64,000 nt of DNA from an uncultured Eubacteriales bacterium (GCA_900316755.1 ONED01000005.1:1-64000); one strand, 5' to 3'; positions 17,844 through 27,409 are shown, counted from the stretch's first letter. Made by a program: numbers and translations. The notes: generated from the letters alone by a model not told the origin.

Positions 17844-17875
17844 AGAGATTGTGTGGAATGCACAGTCTCTTTTTA
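17844..17875 (+). terminator. Terminator after hup
   Basis: Stem agagattgtg (17844-17853) pairs with cacagtctct (17861-17870) through one wobble, followed by a T-run. Part of the transcription may pass into rqcP. Confidence 0.75.
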
Positions 17876-17904
17876 TTAACGTAAAAAACACAGGTGGAGG
17901 AATT

Positions 17905-18144
17905 ATGAGATTAGACAAGTTTTTAAAGGTGTCGCGCCTGATTAAGCGCAGAACGGTGGCAAATGAGGCCTGCGATGCCGGAAGAGTGCTGGTAAACGGT
18001 GCTGTGGCAAAGGCTTCCGTAAAGGTTAAGGTTGGAGATGTTATTGAGATTCAGTTCGGGACAAAAACAGTAAAGGTGGAAGTGCTGGATATTCAGGATA
18101 CAACGAAGAAAGAGGAAGCGAAGGATTTATTCAGATATCTGTAA
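17905..18144 (+). CDS. rqcP: S4-domain RNA-binding protein RqcP (YabO)
   Basis: 79 residues, almost wholly an S4 domain: MRLDKFLKVSRLIKRRTVANE, then ACDAGRVLVNG and VKVGDVIEIQFG. RqcP works with RqcH in ribosome-associated quality control, stabilising stalled 50S-peptidyl-tRNA during Ala-tail synthesis. I chose the ATG at 17905 because GTGGAGG lies 4-5 bases before it; the longer frame from 17851 starts inside the hup terminator. Typical position between hup and yabP. Confidence 0.93.
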   Translation: MRLDKFLKVSRLIKRRTVANEACDAGRVLVNGAVAKASVKVKVGDVIEIQFGTKTVKVEVLDIQDTTKKEEAKDLFRYL

Positions 18145-18245
18145 GAGTCCTACAGTCCCAACCCCATGGACGGCTGCCATGTGCCGGCTCCGAACCGTAC
18201 CTGCTGCCGCAAGGCTTAATGATTCTGTAAAAAGTGTGACAACCT

Positions 18246-18275
18246 GTCATAAAGGGGCTTTGGCTCACATAAAAT
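18246..18275 (+). promoter_or_regulatory. Candidate sigma-E-type sporulation promoter for yabP-yabQ
   Basis: GTCATAA (18246-18252) and CATAAAAT (18268-18275), separated by 15 bases, resemble the mother-cell sigma-E boxes (ATA-type -35, CATACAAT-type -10). yabPQ is sigma-E controlled in Bacillus. Read by eye only. Confidence 0.4.
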
Positions 18276-18298
18276 AACAATGAAATGTATGAAAGGTT

Positions 18299-18532
18299 GT
18301 GATTTTTTGGAAGAAAGACAGATACCCAGTCCTTGCCTTTGATTTGAATGAGGTGCTGCTGGAGACAGAGCAGGGAATGCTCATTGTGAAAGGGAAGGAT
18401 TTACACGTGAACCGGCTGAGCCTGGAGAAGGGTGAGGTGGATTTGGCAGGACATGTGGACAGTATTGCGTATTCAGACGTGCAACAAAGTGCAAAGAAGG
18501 GGGATAATTTCTTCATGAAATTATTCAAATAA
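18299..18532 (+). pseudogene. yabP: Sporulation protein YabP with N-terminal deletion and frameshift
   Basis: The frame from about 18335 gives the conserved YabP core (FDLNEVLLETEQGML, GKDLHVNRLSLEKGEVDLAGHVDS, ending MKLFK). The natural start appears to be TTG at 18307, five bases after an AAGGTTGTGAT ribosome site. It reads LEERQIPSPC in another frame and stops at a TGA a few codons on. Other YabP proteins (about 95-100 residues) have 20-25 residues between these parts (a K-L ... V-T-G-V region), so about 60 bases appear deleted around 18327-18334. A GTG at 18299 opens the core frame (77 codons) but lies inside the ribosome site, so expression is doubtful. Confidence 0.65.
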
Positions 18533-18537
18533 ATCCT

Positions 18538-18849
18538 ATGCTTGGAATAGAAAAGGAAGTTTCGATTTTTTTATCCGCCTGTCTTCTGGGAAATGCGGTC
18601 AGCCTAATCTATTGCGTCCTTTGTGTGTTCCGCCGAATTATAAAACACACATTGTTCTGGGTCTCTCTGGAGGATTTTGCGTTTTGGGTTGGGACAGGAC
18701 TTTATGTGTTTACCGAGATGTATCGGACCTGCAATGGCAGTATTCGCTGGTATTTTGTTCTGGGGGTTCTGGCGGGAGGCGGTGTGACGATTCGGTTTGC
18801 GCAAAAACTTGTGAAAAAAGTGATTGATAAAAGAAAGAAAAAGCGGTAA
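18538..18849 (+). CDS. yabQ: Spore cortex biosynthesis protein YabQ
   Basis: 103 residues with two to three membrane helices (about 8-28, 38-56 and 68-88), starting MLGIEKEVSIFLSACLLGNAVSLIYCVL, as in YabQ. In Bacillus it is a mother-cell membrane protein needed for cortex formation. It begins six bases after the damaged yabP. If yabP translation stops early, coupling to yabQ may be reduced; no separate strong ribosome site is seen. Confidence 0.8.
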   Translation: MLGIEKEVSIFLSACLLGNAVSLIYCVLCVFRRIIKHTLFWVSLEDFAFWVGTGLYVFTEMYRTCNGSIRWYFVLGVLAGGGVTIRFAQKLVKKVIDKRKKKR

Positions 18850-18893
18850 AATAGGGTTACATAGGTGAGTATAAAATAAAGGGTGAATTACAT

Positions 18894-19220
18894 ATGGGAA
18901 GCAGGAGAAAAAGAAAACACAGTGCACAAGGAAAGAACCGCATTTTGCAGCACAAGATAAGTGTGCTTGGGATTTCCGGCGTGATTGTGATGCTGGCAGT
19001 AGTATTGGCAGTTGGCAGCATGTCGCTTCGGGAAAAGAATGAAAGGTATAAGGCACAGCAGGCAGAGCTGGAGACACAATTAGAAGAACAGAAGGCACGC
19101 GGCGAAGAGATTGAGGCGTTGAAGGAGTACGTCGGTACAGATGAGTATGTGGAGGACGTAGCAAAAGAGAAGCTGGGATTGGTTAATCCGAATGAGATTT
19201 TGTTTCAGGCAGAGCCTTAG
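18894..19220 (+). CDS. divIC: Septum formation initiator, DivIC/FtsB family
   Basis: 108 residues: a basic cytoplasmic N-terminus (GSRRKRKHSAQGKNR), one transmembrane helix (about 26-46), a coiled coil (about 48-82, KNERYKAQQAELETQLEEQK), then the family end DEYVEDVAKEKLGLVNPNEI. It acts in the divisome with FtsL and DivIB. Typical place between yabQ and spoIIE. Confidence 0.9.
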   Translation: MGSRRKRKHSAQGKNRILQHKISVLGISGVIVMLAVVLAVGSMSLREKNERYKAQQAELETQLEEQKARGEEIEALKEYVGTDEYVEDVAKEKLGLVNPNEILFQAEP

Positions 19221-19251
19221 ACAAGTAAAAAGTGAAGACATGATACAAATG

Positions 19252-19286
19252 ATAGCTTTAGGAAAGGGTTTCCTAAAGCTATTTTT
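19252..19286 (+). terminator. Terminator after divIC
   Basis: Perfect 14-bp stem (atagctttaggaaa, 19252-19265; tttcctaaagctat, 19269-19282) with a GGG loop and a T-run. Confidence 0.88.
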
Positions 19287-19313
19287 AGATTGCAAATGGT
19301 GTGGGAGGAAGAG

Positions 19314-20723
19314 ATGAAAGACTTGGAAATGAATCCTTACGTGATTCAGATTGATAAATTTGTAAATTCGTTGGGGAAATTGTCCAGAGTATTTCTGGAT
19401 TTAGAAGAGAAGAAATCTTTTTTTTCAGAAGAGGAATTGAAAAGCATGTGCGAGCGGGTGTGTGGAAAAGTATGTGCGGAGTGCGGAAACAGAGAGCTTT
19501 GCCTAAACAGGGAACGCATGCACACCTACGGATTGGTGCGGGATATTTTTCAGGCCGTAGAGGACTGTGGGACTGAGTTAAATGTAGAAATCAAGCGAAA
19601 GACACAAAAAAATTGTGTACAGGCGCCCAAGTTCCTTCGCAGTGCGGTTGAAGTATATAAAAATGAAAAACAGACGATGCTGTGGAATCAGAAGATGGCC
19701 AAGAGCCGGGAGGGGTGCGCGGTGCAGTTGGATTCGTTTGCACAAATGATACAGCATGCAACCAGAGAACTGGATGCCGGTATTTTTGCGGACGAGCATC
19801 TGGAAAAAAAGATAAAAGGGAGGCTCTCTAAGCTTGGTTTAAAAACCCTGACGACAGTATTTTTCGTGACAGAGGACGGCCGCTATGAAATCCACGTGAC
19901 GACAAAGGCGAAAAAGGGACAATGTATTACGACAAAAGAACTGGCACAGATTATTTCGGAGTGTTGTGGAAGAAATATGGTTTTAGGAAGGGAAGAAAGA
20001 CCGGTGCTGGGCTCGGAGTATTGCACGATTACGTGTGTAGAAGGAGCAAAGTACCACACTCTGCAGGGTGTGGCGCGGATTGGAAAAGGCTGTAGAAAGG
20101 TTTCCGGAGACAGTTTTTCCATGCTGGATTTGCCGGGAGGACGGCAGGGTGTGATTTTGTCGGACGGCATGGGTGCCGGGGAGACGGCGTACCGCGAGAG
20201 CACGATGGTGGTGGAGCTTTTGGAGGAACTCTTAAATGCAGGATTTCCGAAGGAGACTGCACTCCAGATGATGAATACGGCGCTGGTGCTCGGACGGGAA
20301 GAGGTTCGGTTTTCTACCATTGATATGTGCGTGTTTGACTTGTATAATGGGAAATGTGAGCTTATGAAAGCAGGCGCCTCCATGACATTTATCAAACGGT
20401 CAGACCGAGTGGAATGTATCAAATCTACCAGTCTTCCGATTGGTGTAGTTTCAAAGATGGAACCGGACGAGGAGACAAGGACACTGGAGGATGGTGATAT
20501 TGTGATTATGGTGACAGACGGAGTCATGGATGCACTTCCTACCGGGGAACAGGAACTTTTGATGAAGATGATTATAGAAGGCACGCAGAAGACAAATCCG
20601 AGGGAGATTGCCCAGCATGTGCTGGAACAGGTGATGGAGTGCTCGGGAGAAGTGCCTTTAGATGATATGACCGTTTTGGCGGTGGGAATCTGGAGTCTTG
20701 AAAATGAAAAAAAATTGAGATAG
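19314..20723 (+). CDS. spoIIE: SpoIIE-family protein phosphatase (PP2C type), lacking the membrane domain
   Basis: About 469 residues. The C-terminal half is the SpoIIE PP2C domain: VSGDSFSMLDLPGGRQGVILSDGMGAGETA (metal-binding Asp residues), STIDMCVFDLYNG, KAGASMTF, VMVTDG-type end and DDMTVLAVGI. It dephosphorylates the anti-anti-sigma factor SpoIIAA to release sigma-F. Residues 30-60 hold a Cys cluster (CERVCGKVCAECGNRELC). The roughly ten-helix membrane anchor of the 800-residue Bacillus protein is absent. I chose ATG 19314, five bases after GGGAGG; a TTG at 19290 is weaker. Its place after divIC and before tilS is that of spoIIE. Confidence 0.82.
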   Translation: MKDLEMNPYVIQIDKFVNSLGKLSRVFLDLEEKKSFFSEEELKSMCERVCGKVCAECGNRELCLNRERMHTYGLVRDIFQAVEDCGTELNVEIKRKTQKNCVQAPKFLRSAVEVYKNEKQTMLWNQKMAKSREGCAVQLDSFAQMIQHATRELDAGIFADEHLEKKIKGRLSKLGLKTLTTVFFVTEDGRYEIHVTTKAKKGQCITTKELAQIISECCGRNMVLGREERPVLGSEYCTITCVEGAKYHTLQGVARIGKGCRKVSGDSFSMLDLPGGRQGVILSDGMGAGETAYRESTMVVELLEELLNAGFPKETALQMMNTALVLGREEVRFSTIDMCVFDLYNGKCELMKAGASMTFIKRSDRVECIKSTSLPIGVVSKMEPDEETRTLEDGDIVIMVTDGVMDALPTGEQELLMKMIIEGTQKTNPREIAQHVLEQVMECSGEVPLDDMTVLAVGIWSLENEKKLR

Positions 20724-20756
20724 AATGGAGATAACTTTACAAAGGAAAATGGTATT

Positions 20757-22172
20757 ATGCTGGAAAAGGTAAAAGCATTCGTAGAAAAATGGCACATGAT
20801 AGAAGAAGGGGATAAGGTTATTACAGGCGTATCCGGAGGAGCAGACTCTATATGCCTTCTTTTTGTACTTTTAGAGCTGCAAACGCGGATTCCATTTGAA
20901 ATCATTGTCGTCCATGTCAATCATGGACTCCGGGGGGAACAGGCGGATGCAGATGAAGCATATGTAAAACAGATTTGCAGAGAGCATCATCTTCCCTGTA
21001 TTTGTTACCAGGAGGATATAGATGCGATTGCGAAAGCGAGGAGACAATCTACGGAGGAAGCAGGCCGTGAGATTCGCAGGGAGTGTTTTTTGCGCACGAT
21101 GGAAGTGTATCAGGGAACCAGGATTGCGCTTGCCCATCATAAAAATGATAATGCGGAGACATTTCTTATGAATCTTGCCAGAGGGACCGGTCTTAGGGGT
21201 CTTGGCGGCATCCGGCCGGTTGCCGGAAAGATGATTCGTCCGCTGTTATGTCTGGAACGGAGGGAGATTGAGCAGTATTTAAAGGAGCGGGGGATAGCCT
21301 ATTGTACCGATGTGACGAATGGGGGAGATGACTACACCAGAAACCGGATTCGCAATCATGTGATTCCTTATATGGAAGAGAAAGTGAACCTGCGCGTCGT
21401 TTCCCATATGAGCCAAGCGGCAGAACGATTACGGGAGATTCAGGAATACTTGGACGGACAGGTGGAATTCTATTTTAAACGTTGTGTAAAACAGGCGGAA
21501 ATGGGTTATATTCTGTCTGGGGAGGTTTTTCAGACCGTTCCCGATGTTTTAAAGCCGTTTTTGCTGCGAAAGGTTCTTGTTTCAATTTCCGGAAGGGAAA
21601 AAGATATTGAGGCGGTTCACCTGGAAGCGTTAAGGTCACTTTTCAACAAGCAGGTGGGAAAAAGAGTGGATTTGCCCTATAAAATGGAAGGACAGCGTAT
21701 TTATGACGGAATTTGTGTGCTGGAGAAAACGGAATATCCTTTAAAAGAACAAGGATTTGAGCGGAAGATTTCTTTTGCAGACGGGAAAGTACAAAAAATG
21801 AATTGGGATAACTGGGAGATAGAGTGCCGTCTTCTGGAAAATGAGGAGGCAAAATCGAATCACTTGCAAAAAAGTAACACGAAGCGGTTTGATTATGATA
21901 TAATAGCCCGTGAGGTATGTATTCGGACAAGACAGCCGGGAGATTATATTACCATTCATCCGAATGGAGGAACCCAGAAACTGAAGACATTTTTTATAAA
22001 TGAAAAGATTCCGAGCAAGCAGCGGGATGATATTTTGCTTGTGGCAGACGGAAACCATATTTTATGGATTGTAGGGTATCGGGCCAACCCGGTGTATCAG
22101 GTAAAAGCGGATACGAAACAGATATTAGAGATACGAATAGACAAAGGAGAACGTTATGGCAGAGACAATTAA
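20757..22172 (+). CDS. tilS: tRNA(Ile)-lysidine synthetase
   Basis: 471 residues. The PP-loop ATP-pyrophosphatase motif SGGADS is at 26-31. NLARGTGLRGLGGI and RPLL follow, with CTDVTNGGDDYTRNRIRNHVIPYM in the middle and a C-terminal TilS domain near 390-465. It changes C34 to lysidine in tRNA-Ile(CAU), needed to read AUA. The last 17 bases overlap hpt, the usual tilS-hpt coupling. Confidence 0.95.
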   Translation: MLEKVKAFVEKWHMIEEGDKVITGVSGGADSICLLFVLLELQTRIPFEIIVVHVNHGLRGEQADADEAYVKQICREHHLPCICYQEDIDAIAKARRQSTEEAGREIRRECFLRTMEVYQGTRIALAHHKNDNAETFLMNLARGTGLRGLGGIRPVAGKMIRPLLCLERREIEQYLKERGIAYCTDVTNGGDDYTRNRIRNHVIPYMEEKVNLRVVSHMSQAAERLREIQEYLDGQVEFYFKRCVKQAEMGYILSGEVFQTVPDVLKPFLLRKVLVSISGREKDIEAVHLEALRSLFNKQVGKRVDLPYKMEGQRIYDGICVLEKTEYPLKEQGFERKISFADGKVQKMNWDNWEIECRLLENEEAKSNHLQKSNTKRFDYDIIAREVCIRTRQPGDYITIHPNGGTQKLKTFFINEKIPSKQRDDILLVADGNHILWIVGYRANPVYQVKADTKQILEIRIDKGERYGRDN

Positions 22173-22683
22173 AGTATTAGTGTCAGAGAAGGATGTAGAT
22201 GCGAGAATCGAAGAGCTGGGCAGACAAATCAGCGAAGATTATGCAGGAAAACAGGTGCATTTGATTTGTATTTTAAAAGGCGGCGTGTTCTTTATGTGTG
22301 AGCTTGCAAAACGGATTACAGTCCCGGTATCTATGGATTTTATGTGTGTGAGCAGCTATGGGGATGGCACGTCCTCAAGCGGTATCGTGAAGATTTCCAA
22401 GGATTTAGACGAAACACTGGAAGGAAAGGATGTTATCATTGTAGAGGATATCATTGATTCCGGAAGGACATTGTACTATCTGATGGATGTGCTTGAGAAG
22501 AGAAATCCAAAAAGTTTGAAGCTTTGCACGTTGTTGGATAAACCGGAGAGACGTGTCAAGGACATCACGGTAGATTATATTGGATTTCAGATTCCGGACG
22601 AGTTTGTTGTGGGATATGGACTGGATTATGCACAAAAATATAGAAATCTGCCATACATCGGTGTTGTAGAAGGGGTAGAGTAG
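22156..22683 (+). CDS. hpt: Hypoxanthine phosphoribosyltransferase
   Basis: 175 residues, standard length. PRPP-binding motif VIIVEDIIDSGRTL is near 95-108, LKGGVFFMCELA near 36, and the C-terminal VGYGLDYAQKYRNLPYIGV closes the active site. It salvages hypoxanthine and guanine to IMP and GMP. It starts inside the end of tilS and is followed 14 bases on by ftsH. Confidence 0.96.
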   Translation: MAETIKVLVSEKDVDARIEELGRQISEDYAGKQVHLICILKGGVFFMCELAKRITVPVSMDFMCVSSYGDGTSSSGIVKISKDLDETLEGKDVIIVEDIIDSGRTLYYLMDVLEKRNPKSLKLCTLLDKPERRVKDITVDYIGFQIPDEFVVGYGLDYAQKYRNLPYIGVVEGVE

Positions 22684-22697
22684 GAAGGAGTAAACAA

Positions 22698-24530
22698 TTG
22701 GATAAGAAAAAGAAAGCATTCGGAGGCGCCTCATATTTTCTGATTTTTGCAGTCGTCTTGTTTGTATACTGGTTTTTGATTCAGATGTCGTTGAAGACGG
22801 AGTCGTATACGTATGACGAATTTCTCCAGGCAGTGGAACAGGGACAGGTGACAGCTGTAGTAATCGAGCAAAAAACGGTTCCAACCGGGACGCTGGAGAT
22901 TACTTTGAAAGAGAAGAAGGGTAAGGAATATCTGAATGTATCGGATGTAAATGAAGTGCAGCAGGTGCTGCGTGAAGCCGGGGTGACGGATATCACACTG
23001 GAAGCTGTAAAAGAGCAGTCCTGGGTGATGACCACACTGGTTCCGACGCTTCTGATGATGGGTGTGGTTGTACTGCTGTTTTTTATGATGAACAGGCAGG
23101 GCGGCGCCAATGCAAAGGCCATGAATTTTGGACGAAACCGTGCCAGAATGTCAAACCCGTCGGACAAGCATATTACGTTTGATAAAGTGGCGGGACTTGC
23201 AGAGGAAAAAGAGGAATTGGACGAGATTGTAGATTTTCTTCGGAATCCTGCGAAGTATATCAATGTAGGTGCCAGAATCCCAAAAGGAGTTCTTTTGGTA
23301 GGGCCTCCGGGAACCGGAAAGACGCTGCTTGCAAAGGCGGTGGCAGGAGAAGCAGGCGTACCCTTTTTCACCATTTCCGGTTCTGATTTTGTGGAGATGT
23401 TTGTCGGTGTCGGGGCATCGCGGGTCAGAGATTTGTTTGAAGATGCAAAGAAACATGCACCTTGTATTATTTTTATCGATGAGATTGATGCAGTGGCAAG
23501 ACGACGCGGAACAGGGCTTGGCGGCGGTCACGACGAAAGAGAGCAGACGCTGAACCAGCTCCTTGTAGAGATGGACGGATTCAGCGCAAATACAGGGATT
23601 ATCGTGATGGCGGCAACGAACCGTGTGGATATTCTGGACCCGGCTATTTTAAGACCGGGACGATTTGACCGCAAGGTTTCCGTAGGGAGACCGGATGTGC
23701 AGGGCAGAAAAGAGATTCTGGAAGTGCACGCTAAGGGGAAACCTTTGGGAGATGACGTGGACTTGGCTCAGATTGCGCAGACTACGGCAGGCTTTACGGG
23801 AGCAGATTTGGAGAATCTTCTCAATGAGGCTGCGATTCTGGCAGCAAAGGAGAACCGTGGCTTTATTCAGCAGAAAGACATTCAGCGCTCTTTCGTAAAA
23901 GTGGGAATCGGTGCAGAAAAGAAAAGCAGGGTGGTTTCGGAAAAAGAGAAAAAGATTACGGCATACCACGAGGCGGGACATGCGATTTTATTCCATGTAC
24001 TTCCGGATGTGGGACCGGTCTATACGATTTCCATTATTCCGACCGGAATGGGAGCTGCCGGTTATACGATGCCGCTTCCGGAAAAGGATGAGATGTTTAA
24101 TACCAGAGGCAAGATGCTGCAGGAGATTACGGTGGCGCTTGGCGGTCGTGTTGCAGAGGAATTGGTGTTTGATGATATTACGACCGGGGCATCTCAGGAT
24201 ATCAAGCAGGCAACTGCACTTGCCAAATCCATGGTGATGAAGTTTGGAATGTCTGAGGAACTGGGATTGATTAATTATGATCATGACAGTGAAGAAGTGT
24301 TTGTAGGAAGAGATTTCGGACACACCTCCCGAGGATATGGGGAAGAGGTTGCAGGCAAGATTGATAAGGAAATCAAACGAATTATTGATGAGTGTTATAC
24401 AAAAGCGAAGGCGATTATTGAGGAGCATCATTCTGTGTTAGAAGCCTGCGCGAACTTATTACTGGAAAAGGAAAAAATAACAAGCGAGGAATTTGAGGCA
24501 TTATTTTATGAAAAGGGAAGCATTGTTTAG
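22698..24530 (+). CDS. ftsH: ATP-dependent zinc metalloprotease FtsH
   Basis: 610 residues. Two membrane helices (about 11-31 and 110-130) flank a small extracellular domain. The AAA module has Walker A GPPGTGKT (202-209), Walker B IIFIDEID and the SRH region; the M41 protease has zinc site HEAGH (near 424). It degrades damaged membrane proteins and some regulators. The start is TTG at 22698, seven bases after GGAAGGAG, giving [12 protein letters not shown]. The last 23 bases overlap the GH13 gene. Confidence 0.96.
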   Translation: MDKKKKAFGGASYFLIFAVVLFVYWFLIQMSLKTESYTYDEFLQAVEQGQVTAVVIEQKTVPTGTLEITLKEKKGKEYLNVSDVNEVQQVLREAGVTDITLEAVKEQSWVMTTLVPTLLMMGVVVLLFFMMNRQGGANAKAMNFGRNRARMSNPSDKHITFDKVAGLAEEKEELDEIVDFLRNPAKYINVGARIPKGVLLVGPPGTGKTLLAKAVAGEAGVPFFTISGSDFVEMFVGVGASRVRDLFEDAKKHAPCIIFIDEIDAVARRRGTGLGGGHDEREQTLNQLLVEMDGFSANTGIIVMAATNRVDILDPAILRPGRFDRKVSVGRPDVQGRKEILEVHAKGKPLGDDVDLAQIAQTTAGFTGADLENLLNEAAILAAKENRGFIQQKDIQRSFVKVGIGAEKKSRVVSEKEKKITAYHEAGHAILFHVLPDVGPVYTISIIPTGMGAAGYTMPLPEKDEMFNTRGKMLQEITVALGGRVAEELVFDDITTGASQDIKQATALAKSMVMKFGMSEELGLINYDHDSEEVFVGRDFGHTSRGYGEEVAGKIDKEIKRIIDECYTKAKAIIEEHHSVLEACANLLLEKEKITSEEFEALFYEKGSIV

Positions 24531-26556
24531 TGACGGAACCGAAAATTTTGTGACTCCGGCTGAACCGAAGGAGCATGAAACAGTGACGCTGCGTTTTCGC
24601 ACAGCGAAAAATGATGTAGACTTTGTACGGGTCATTGCAGGGACAGATGGTTTTGTGATGCGAAAAGCGTACACAAAAGGAGAATTTGACTATTATGAGC
24701 TGTCATGGAAACTGGGGGAAGAACCGCTCCGGTATTGTTTCGAAGTTGACGGAGGAAATGAGGTCTGTTATTACAACCGATATGGCGTCAGTGACAGGAT
24801 GATAGACGAATATGCGTTTATGATTCGACCGGGGTTTTCTACACCGGATTGGGCAAAAGGCGCTGTGATGTATCAGATTTTTGTAGACCGTTTTTATAAT
24901 GGGGACAAAACAAATGATGTGGAAACCGGGGAATATATCTATATAGGAGAACCCTGCACCCGTGTCGCAGATTGGAGTAAAAATCCGGAGTTTATGGGAG
25001 TCCGCGAGTTCTATGGCGGAGATTTGCAAGGGGTTTTGGATAAACTGGACTATCTTCAGGACCTGGGAATCGAGGTCATCTATTTTAATCCGCTGTTTGT
25101 TTCCCCTTCTAATCACAAGTATGATATTCAGGATTATGATTATATTGACCCACACTATGGGAAAATCGTGAAGGATGGCGGTGAGGTGCTTCAGGAAGGG
25201 CAGAGGGAAAACCGTAATGCAACCAAGTACAGGCAGCGCGTGACAAATAAAGAAAACCTGGAAGCGAGCAACCGGCTTTTTATCCGTTTAGTGGAGGAAA
25301 TGCATAAGCGTGGGATGAAGGTGATTCTGGACGGTGTGTTCAATCACTGCGGTTCTTTCAATAAATGGATGGATCGGGAACAGATTTATGATGCGGGTCA
25401 GGGTTATGAACCCGGAGCCTATGTTTCTGCGGACAGCCCTTATCGCAGTTTCTTCAAGTTTCACGCAAACGAGCCGGACAGGTGGCCCTGCAATGGGAGT
25501 TATGATGGCTGGTGGGGGCATGATACGTTGCCGAAGCTGAACTATGAGGGCTCTGAGAAACTGGAAAATTATATTTTGGAGATTGGGAAGAAGTGGGTTT
25601 CTCCGCCTTACAATGTGGACGGATGGCGGCTGGACGTTGCGGCCGACCTCGGCTACAGTCAGGAGTACAACCATCAGTTTTGGAAAAAATTCCGTAAGGC
25701 AGTCAAGCAGGCGAATCCCAATGCATTTATTCTGGCGGAGCATTATGGGGATGCGAGAGAGTGGCTGAAGGGCGATGAATGGGACTCTGTTATGAATTAT
25801 GACGCATTTATGGAGCCGCTTACCTGGTATTTGACCGGAATGGAGAAGCATAGTGATGAATACCGCCCGGATTTGTGCGGCAATGTGGATTGTTTTATCG
25901 GGGCGATTAAGCATCATATGATCTATTTGATGGCACCTTCTCTTTTGACTTCCATGAACGAATTGTCCAACCATGACCATTCCAGATTCCTTACGAGAAC
26001 AAACCATATGGTAGGGAGAGTACAGGCTCTGGGGTATGATGCGGCAGGTCAGTTTACGAACGAAGCAGTCATGCGTCAGGCGGTCGTTATGCAGATGACA
26101 TGGATTGGAGCACCTACCGTATATTACGGAGATGAAGCGGGAGTAGTAGGATTTACCGACCCGGATAATCGCCGTACATACCCATGGGGGCATGAGAACC
26201 ATTCCCTGCTTGCTTTCCACAAAGAAGCAATTCGGATTCATAAAGACAGCACGGCACTAAGATTTGGCTCTTTGGAAATCCTCGGAGGAGAGGGGACGGT
26301 TCTGATGTACGGACGCTTTGATGACAGCGAAACGGTGGTTGTGGTAGTCAATGCCGGAGGTGAGCCGGCAGGAGTGAGGGTACCTGTCTGGAGAGTGGAT
26401 GTACCGATGAATGGTACGATGACAAGGCTACTTTATTCCTATGAGGATGGATATAATGTAAAGGAAGGAAAATATCTGGTTACGGATGGAAAACTTTCCT
26501 TAAAAATGGGTGCGCACGCTGTGATGGTGCTACAGTACAAAAGAAGAAAAGGATAG
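24508..26556 (+). CDS. Alpha-amylase family glycoside hydrolase (GH13, neopullulanase-like)
   Basis: About 682 residues. N-terminal beta domain (about 1-105, CBM34-like) then a GH13 barrel. Region I is DGVFNH (275-280); region II GWRLDVA holds the nucleophile Asp near 376; region III AEHYGD holds the acid/base Glu near 411; region IV NHD holds the third Asp near 490. A C-terminal beta domain follows. No signal peptide, so it acts inside the cell, probably on maltodextrins or cyclodextrins. ATG 24508 is chosen because homologs start M-x-R-x-A-L-F-S-D-G; the frame extends to a TTG at 24493. It overlaps ftsH by 23 bases. Confidence 0.9.
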   Translation: MKREALFSDGTENFVTPAEPKEHETVTLRFRTAKNDVDFVRVIAGTDGFVMRKAYTKGEFDYYELSWKLGEEPLRYCFEVDGGNEVCYYNRYGVSDRMIDEYAFMIRPGFSTPDWAKGAVMYQIFVDRFYNGDKTNDVETGEYIYIGEPCTRVADWSKNPEFMGVREFYGGDLQGVLDKLDYLQDLGIEVIYFNPLFVSPSNHKYDIQDYDYIDPHYGKIVKDGGEVLQEGQRENRNATKYRQRVTNKENLEASNRLFIRLVEEMHKRGMKVILDGVFNHCGSFNKWMDREQIYDAGQGYEPGAYVSADSPYRSFFKFHANEPDRWPCNGSYDGWWGHDTLPKLNYEGSEKLENYILEIGKKWVSPPYNVDGWRLDVAADLGYSQEYNHQFWKKFRKAVKQANPNAFILAEHYGDAREWLKGDEWDSVMNYDAFMEPLTWYLTGMEKHSDEYRPDLCGNVDCFIGAIKHHMIYLMAPSLLTSMNELSNHDHSRFLTRTNHMVGRVQALGYDAAGQFTNEAVMRQAVVMQMTWIGAPTVYYGDEAGVVGFTDPDNRRTYPWGHENHSLLAFHKEAIRIHKDSTALRFGSLEILGGEGTVLMYGRFDDSETVVVVVNAGGEPAGVRVPVWRVDVPMNGTMTRLLYSYEDGYNVKEGKYLVTDGKLSLKMGAHAVMVLQYKRRKG

Positions 26557-26562
26557 TGATTT

Positions 26563-27384
26563 TTGATGAAGATTTTATGCATTGTTTTAGTGGTGATTTT
26601 CGTGCTTGCCATGGTTTATCTTTACATGGTCTGTCCGAGAATCTTTCACAAACCGGACCGAACTGCCTTTTTAGGAGTACACTATGCGCATAGGGGCTTA
26701 TTCGACAATGCAAAAGATGCACCGGAGAATTCCCTGCGGGCGATTCGAAAGGCGGTGGATGCAGGGTATGGAATCGAGTTTGATGTACAGCTCAGCAAGG
26801 ACAATATCCCCGTTGTATTTCATGATGCCGATTTAAAAAGAGCTTGCGCAGTAGACGGAAAAGTATGGGAGTATACGCTGGAGGAATTGCGGAGGATGAA
26901 ACTTTTTCACTCCGACCAGACCATTCCGACATTTGCAGAAGTACTGAAAACAGTCGGTGGGAAAGTTCCGCTGATTATTGAGTATAAAATGGACCGACCG
27001 GATGAAAAGGTGTGTGAGCTTGGAAATGCTCTCTTGAAAGATTACATAGGACCATATTGCATTGAATCCTTTCATCCGCTTGCACTTAAGTGGTATCGTC
27101 AGAATCGTCCCGATGTGATGCGTGGACAGCTTGGCGAGGATTATGTTAAGGAGGGGAGAACAGAATGGTATTGCATGGTTGGTTCCTATCTGCTCTCTAA
27201 TTTTCTTACAAGACCGGATTTTATTGCGTACTGTCATAAGGATGCGAAGAATGTTTCCAGACGGATATGTCGCAGACTTGGTGCATTGTCGGTAGCATGG
27301 ACAATCAAAAACCGAGAGGAGTATGAAAGAGCGAAATCGCAGTTTGATTTATTCATTTTTGATAGTTTTATTTTGAAAGATTAA
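26563..27384 (+). CDS. Glycerophosphodiester phosphodiesterase family protein
   Basis: 273 residues with one N-terminal membrane helix (about 3-22), then the GDPD fold: HRGLFDNAKDAPENSL (catalytic His, E-N), FDVQLSKDNIPVVFHD (metal-binding E/D and second His) and VPLIIEYKM (metal Glu). It hydrolyses glycerophosphodiesters to glycerol-3-phosphate and an alcohol, here at or in the membrane. It starts seven bases after the amylase stop, so both are likely on the ftsH-side transcript. Confidence 0.88.
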   Translation: MMKILCIVLVVIFVLAMVYLYMVCPRIFHKPDRTAFLGVHYAHRGLFDNAKDAPENSLRAIRKAVDAGYGIEFDVQLSKDNIPVVFHDADLKRACAVDGKVWEYTLEELRRMKLFHSDQTIPTFAEVLKTVGGKVPLIIEYKMDRPDEKVCELGNALLKDYIGPYCIESFHPLALKWYRQNRPDVMRGQLGEDYVKEGRTEWYCMVGSYLLSNFLTRPDFIAYCHKDAKNVSRRICRRLGALSVAWTIKNREEYERAKSQFDLFIFDSFILKD

Positions 27385-27387
27385 AAA

Positions 27388-27409
27388 CAGCGGGGTGTTA
27401 CCCTCGCTG
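27388..27409. terminator. Hairpin between convergent genes
   Basis: Imperfect stem cagcggggt / acccTcgctg with one bulged base between the glycerophosphodiesterase and the diguanylate cyclase ends. An A-run on the left gives a U-run for minus-strand RNA. Probably ends the diguanylate cyclase transcript. Confidence 0.5.

Noticed and set aside
19883..20920. 345-codon minus-strand frame
   Set aside because: Antisense to spoIIE, Ser-rich shadow translation, no ribosome site.
25288..26241. 317-codon frame on the minus strand
   Set aside because: Fully antisense to the GH13 gene, whose catalytic motifs are clear; low-complexity translation.
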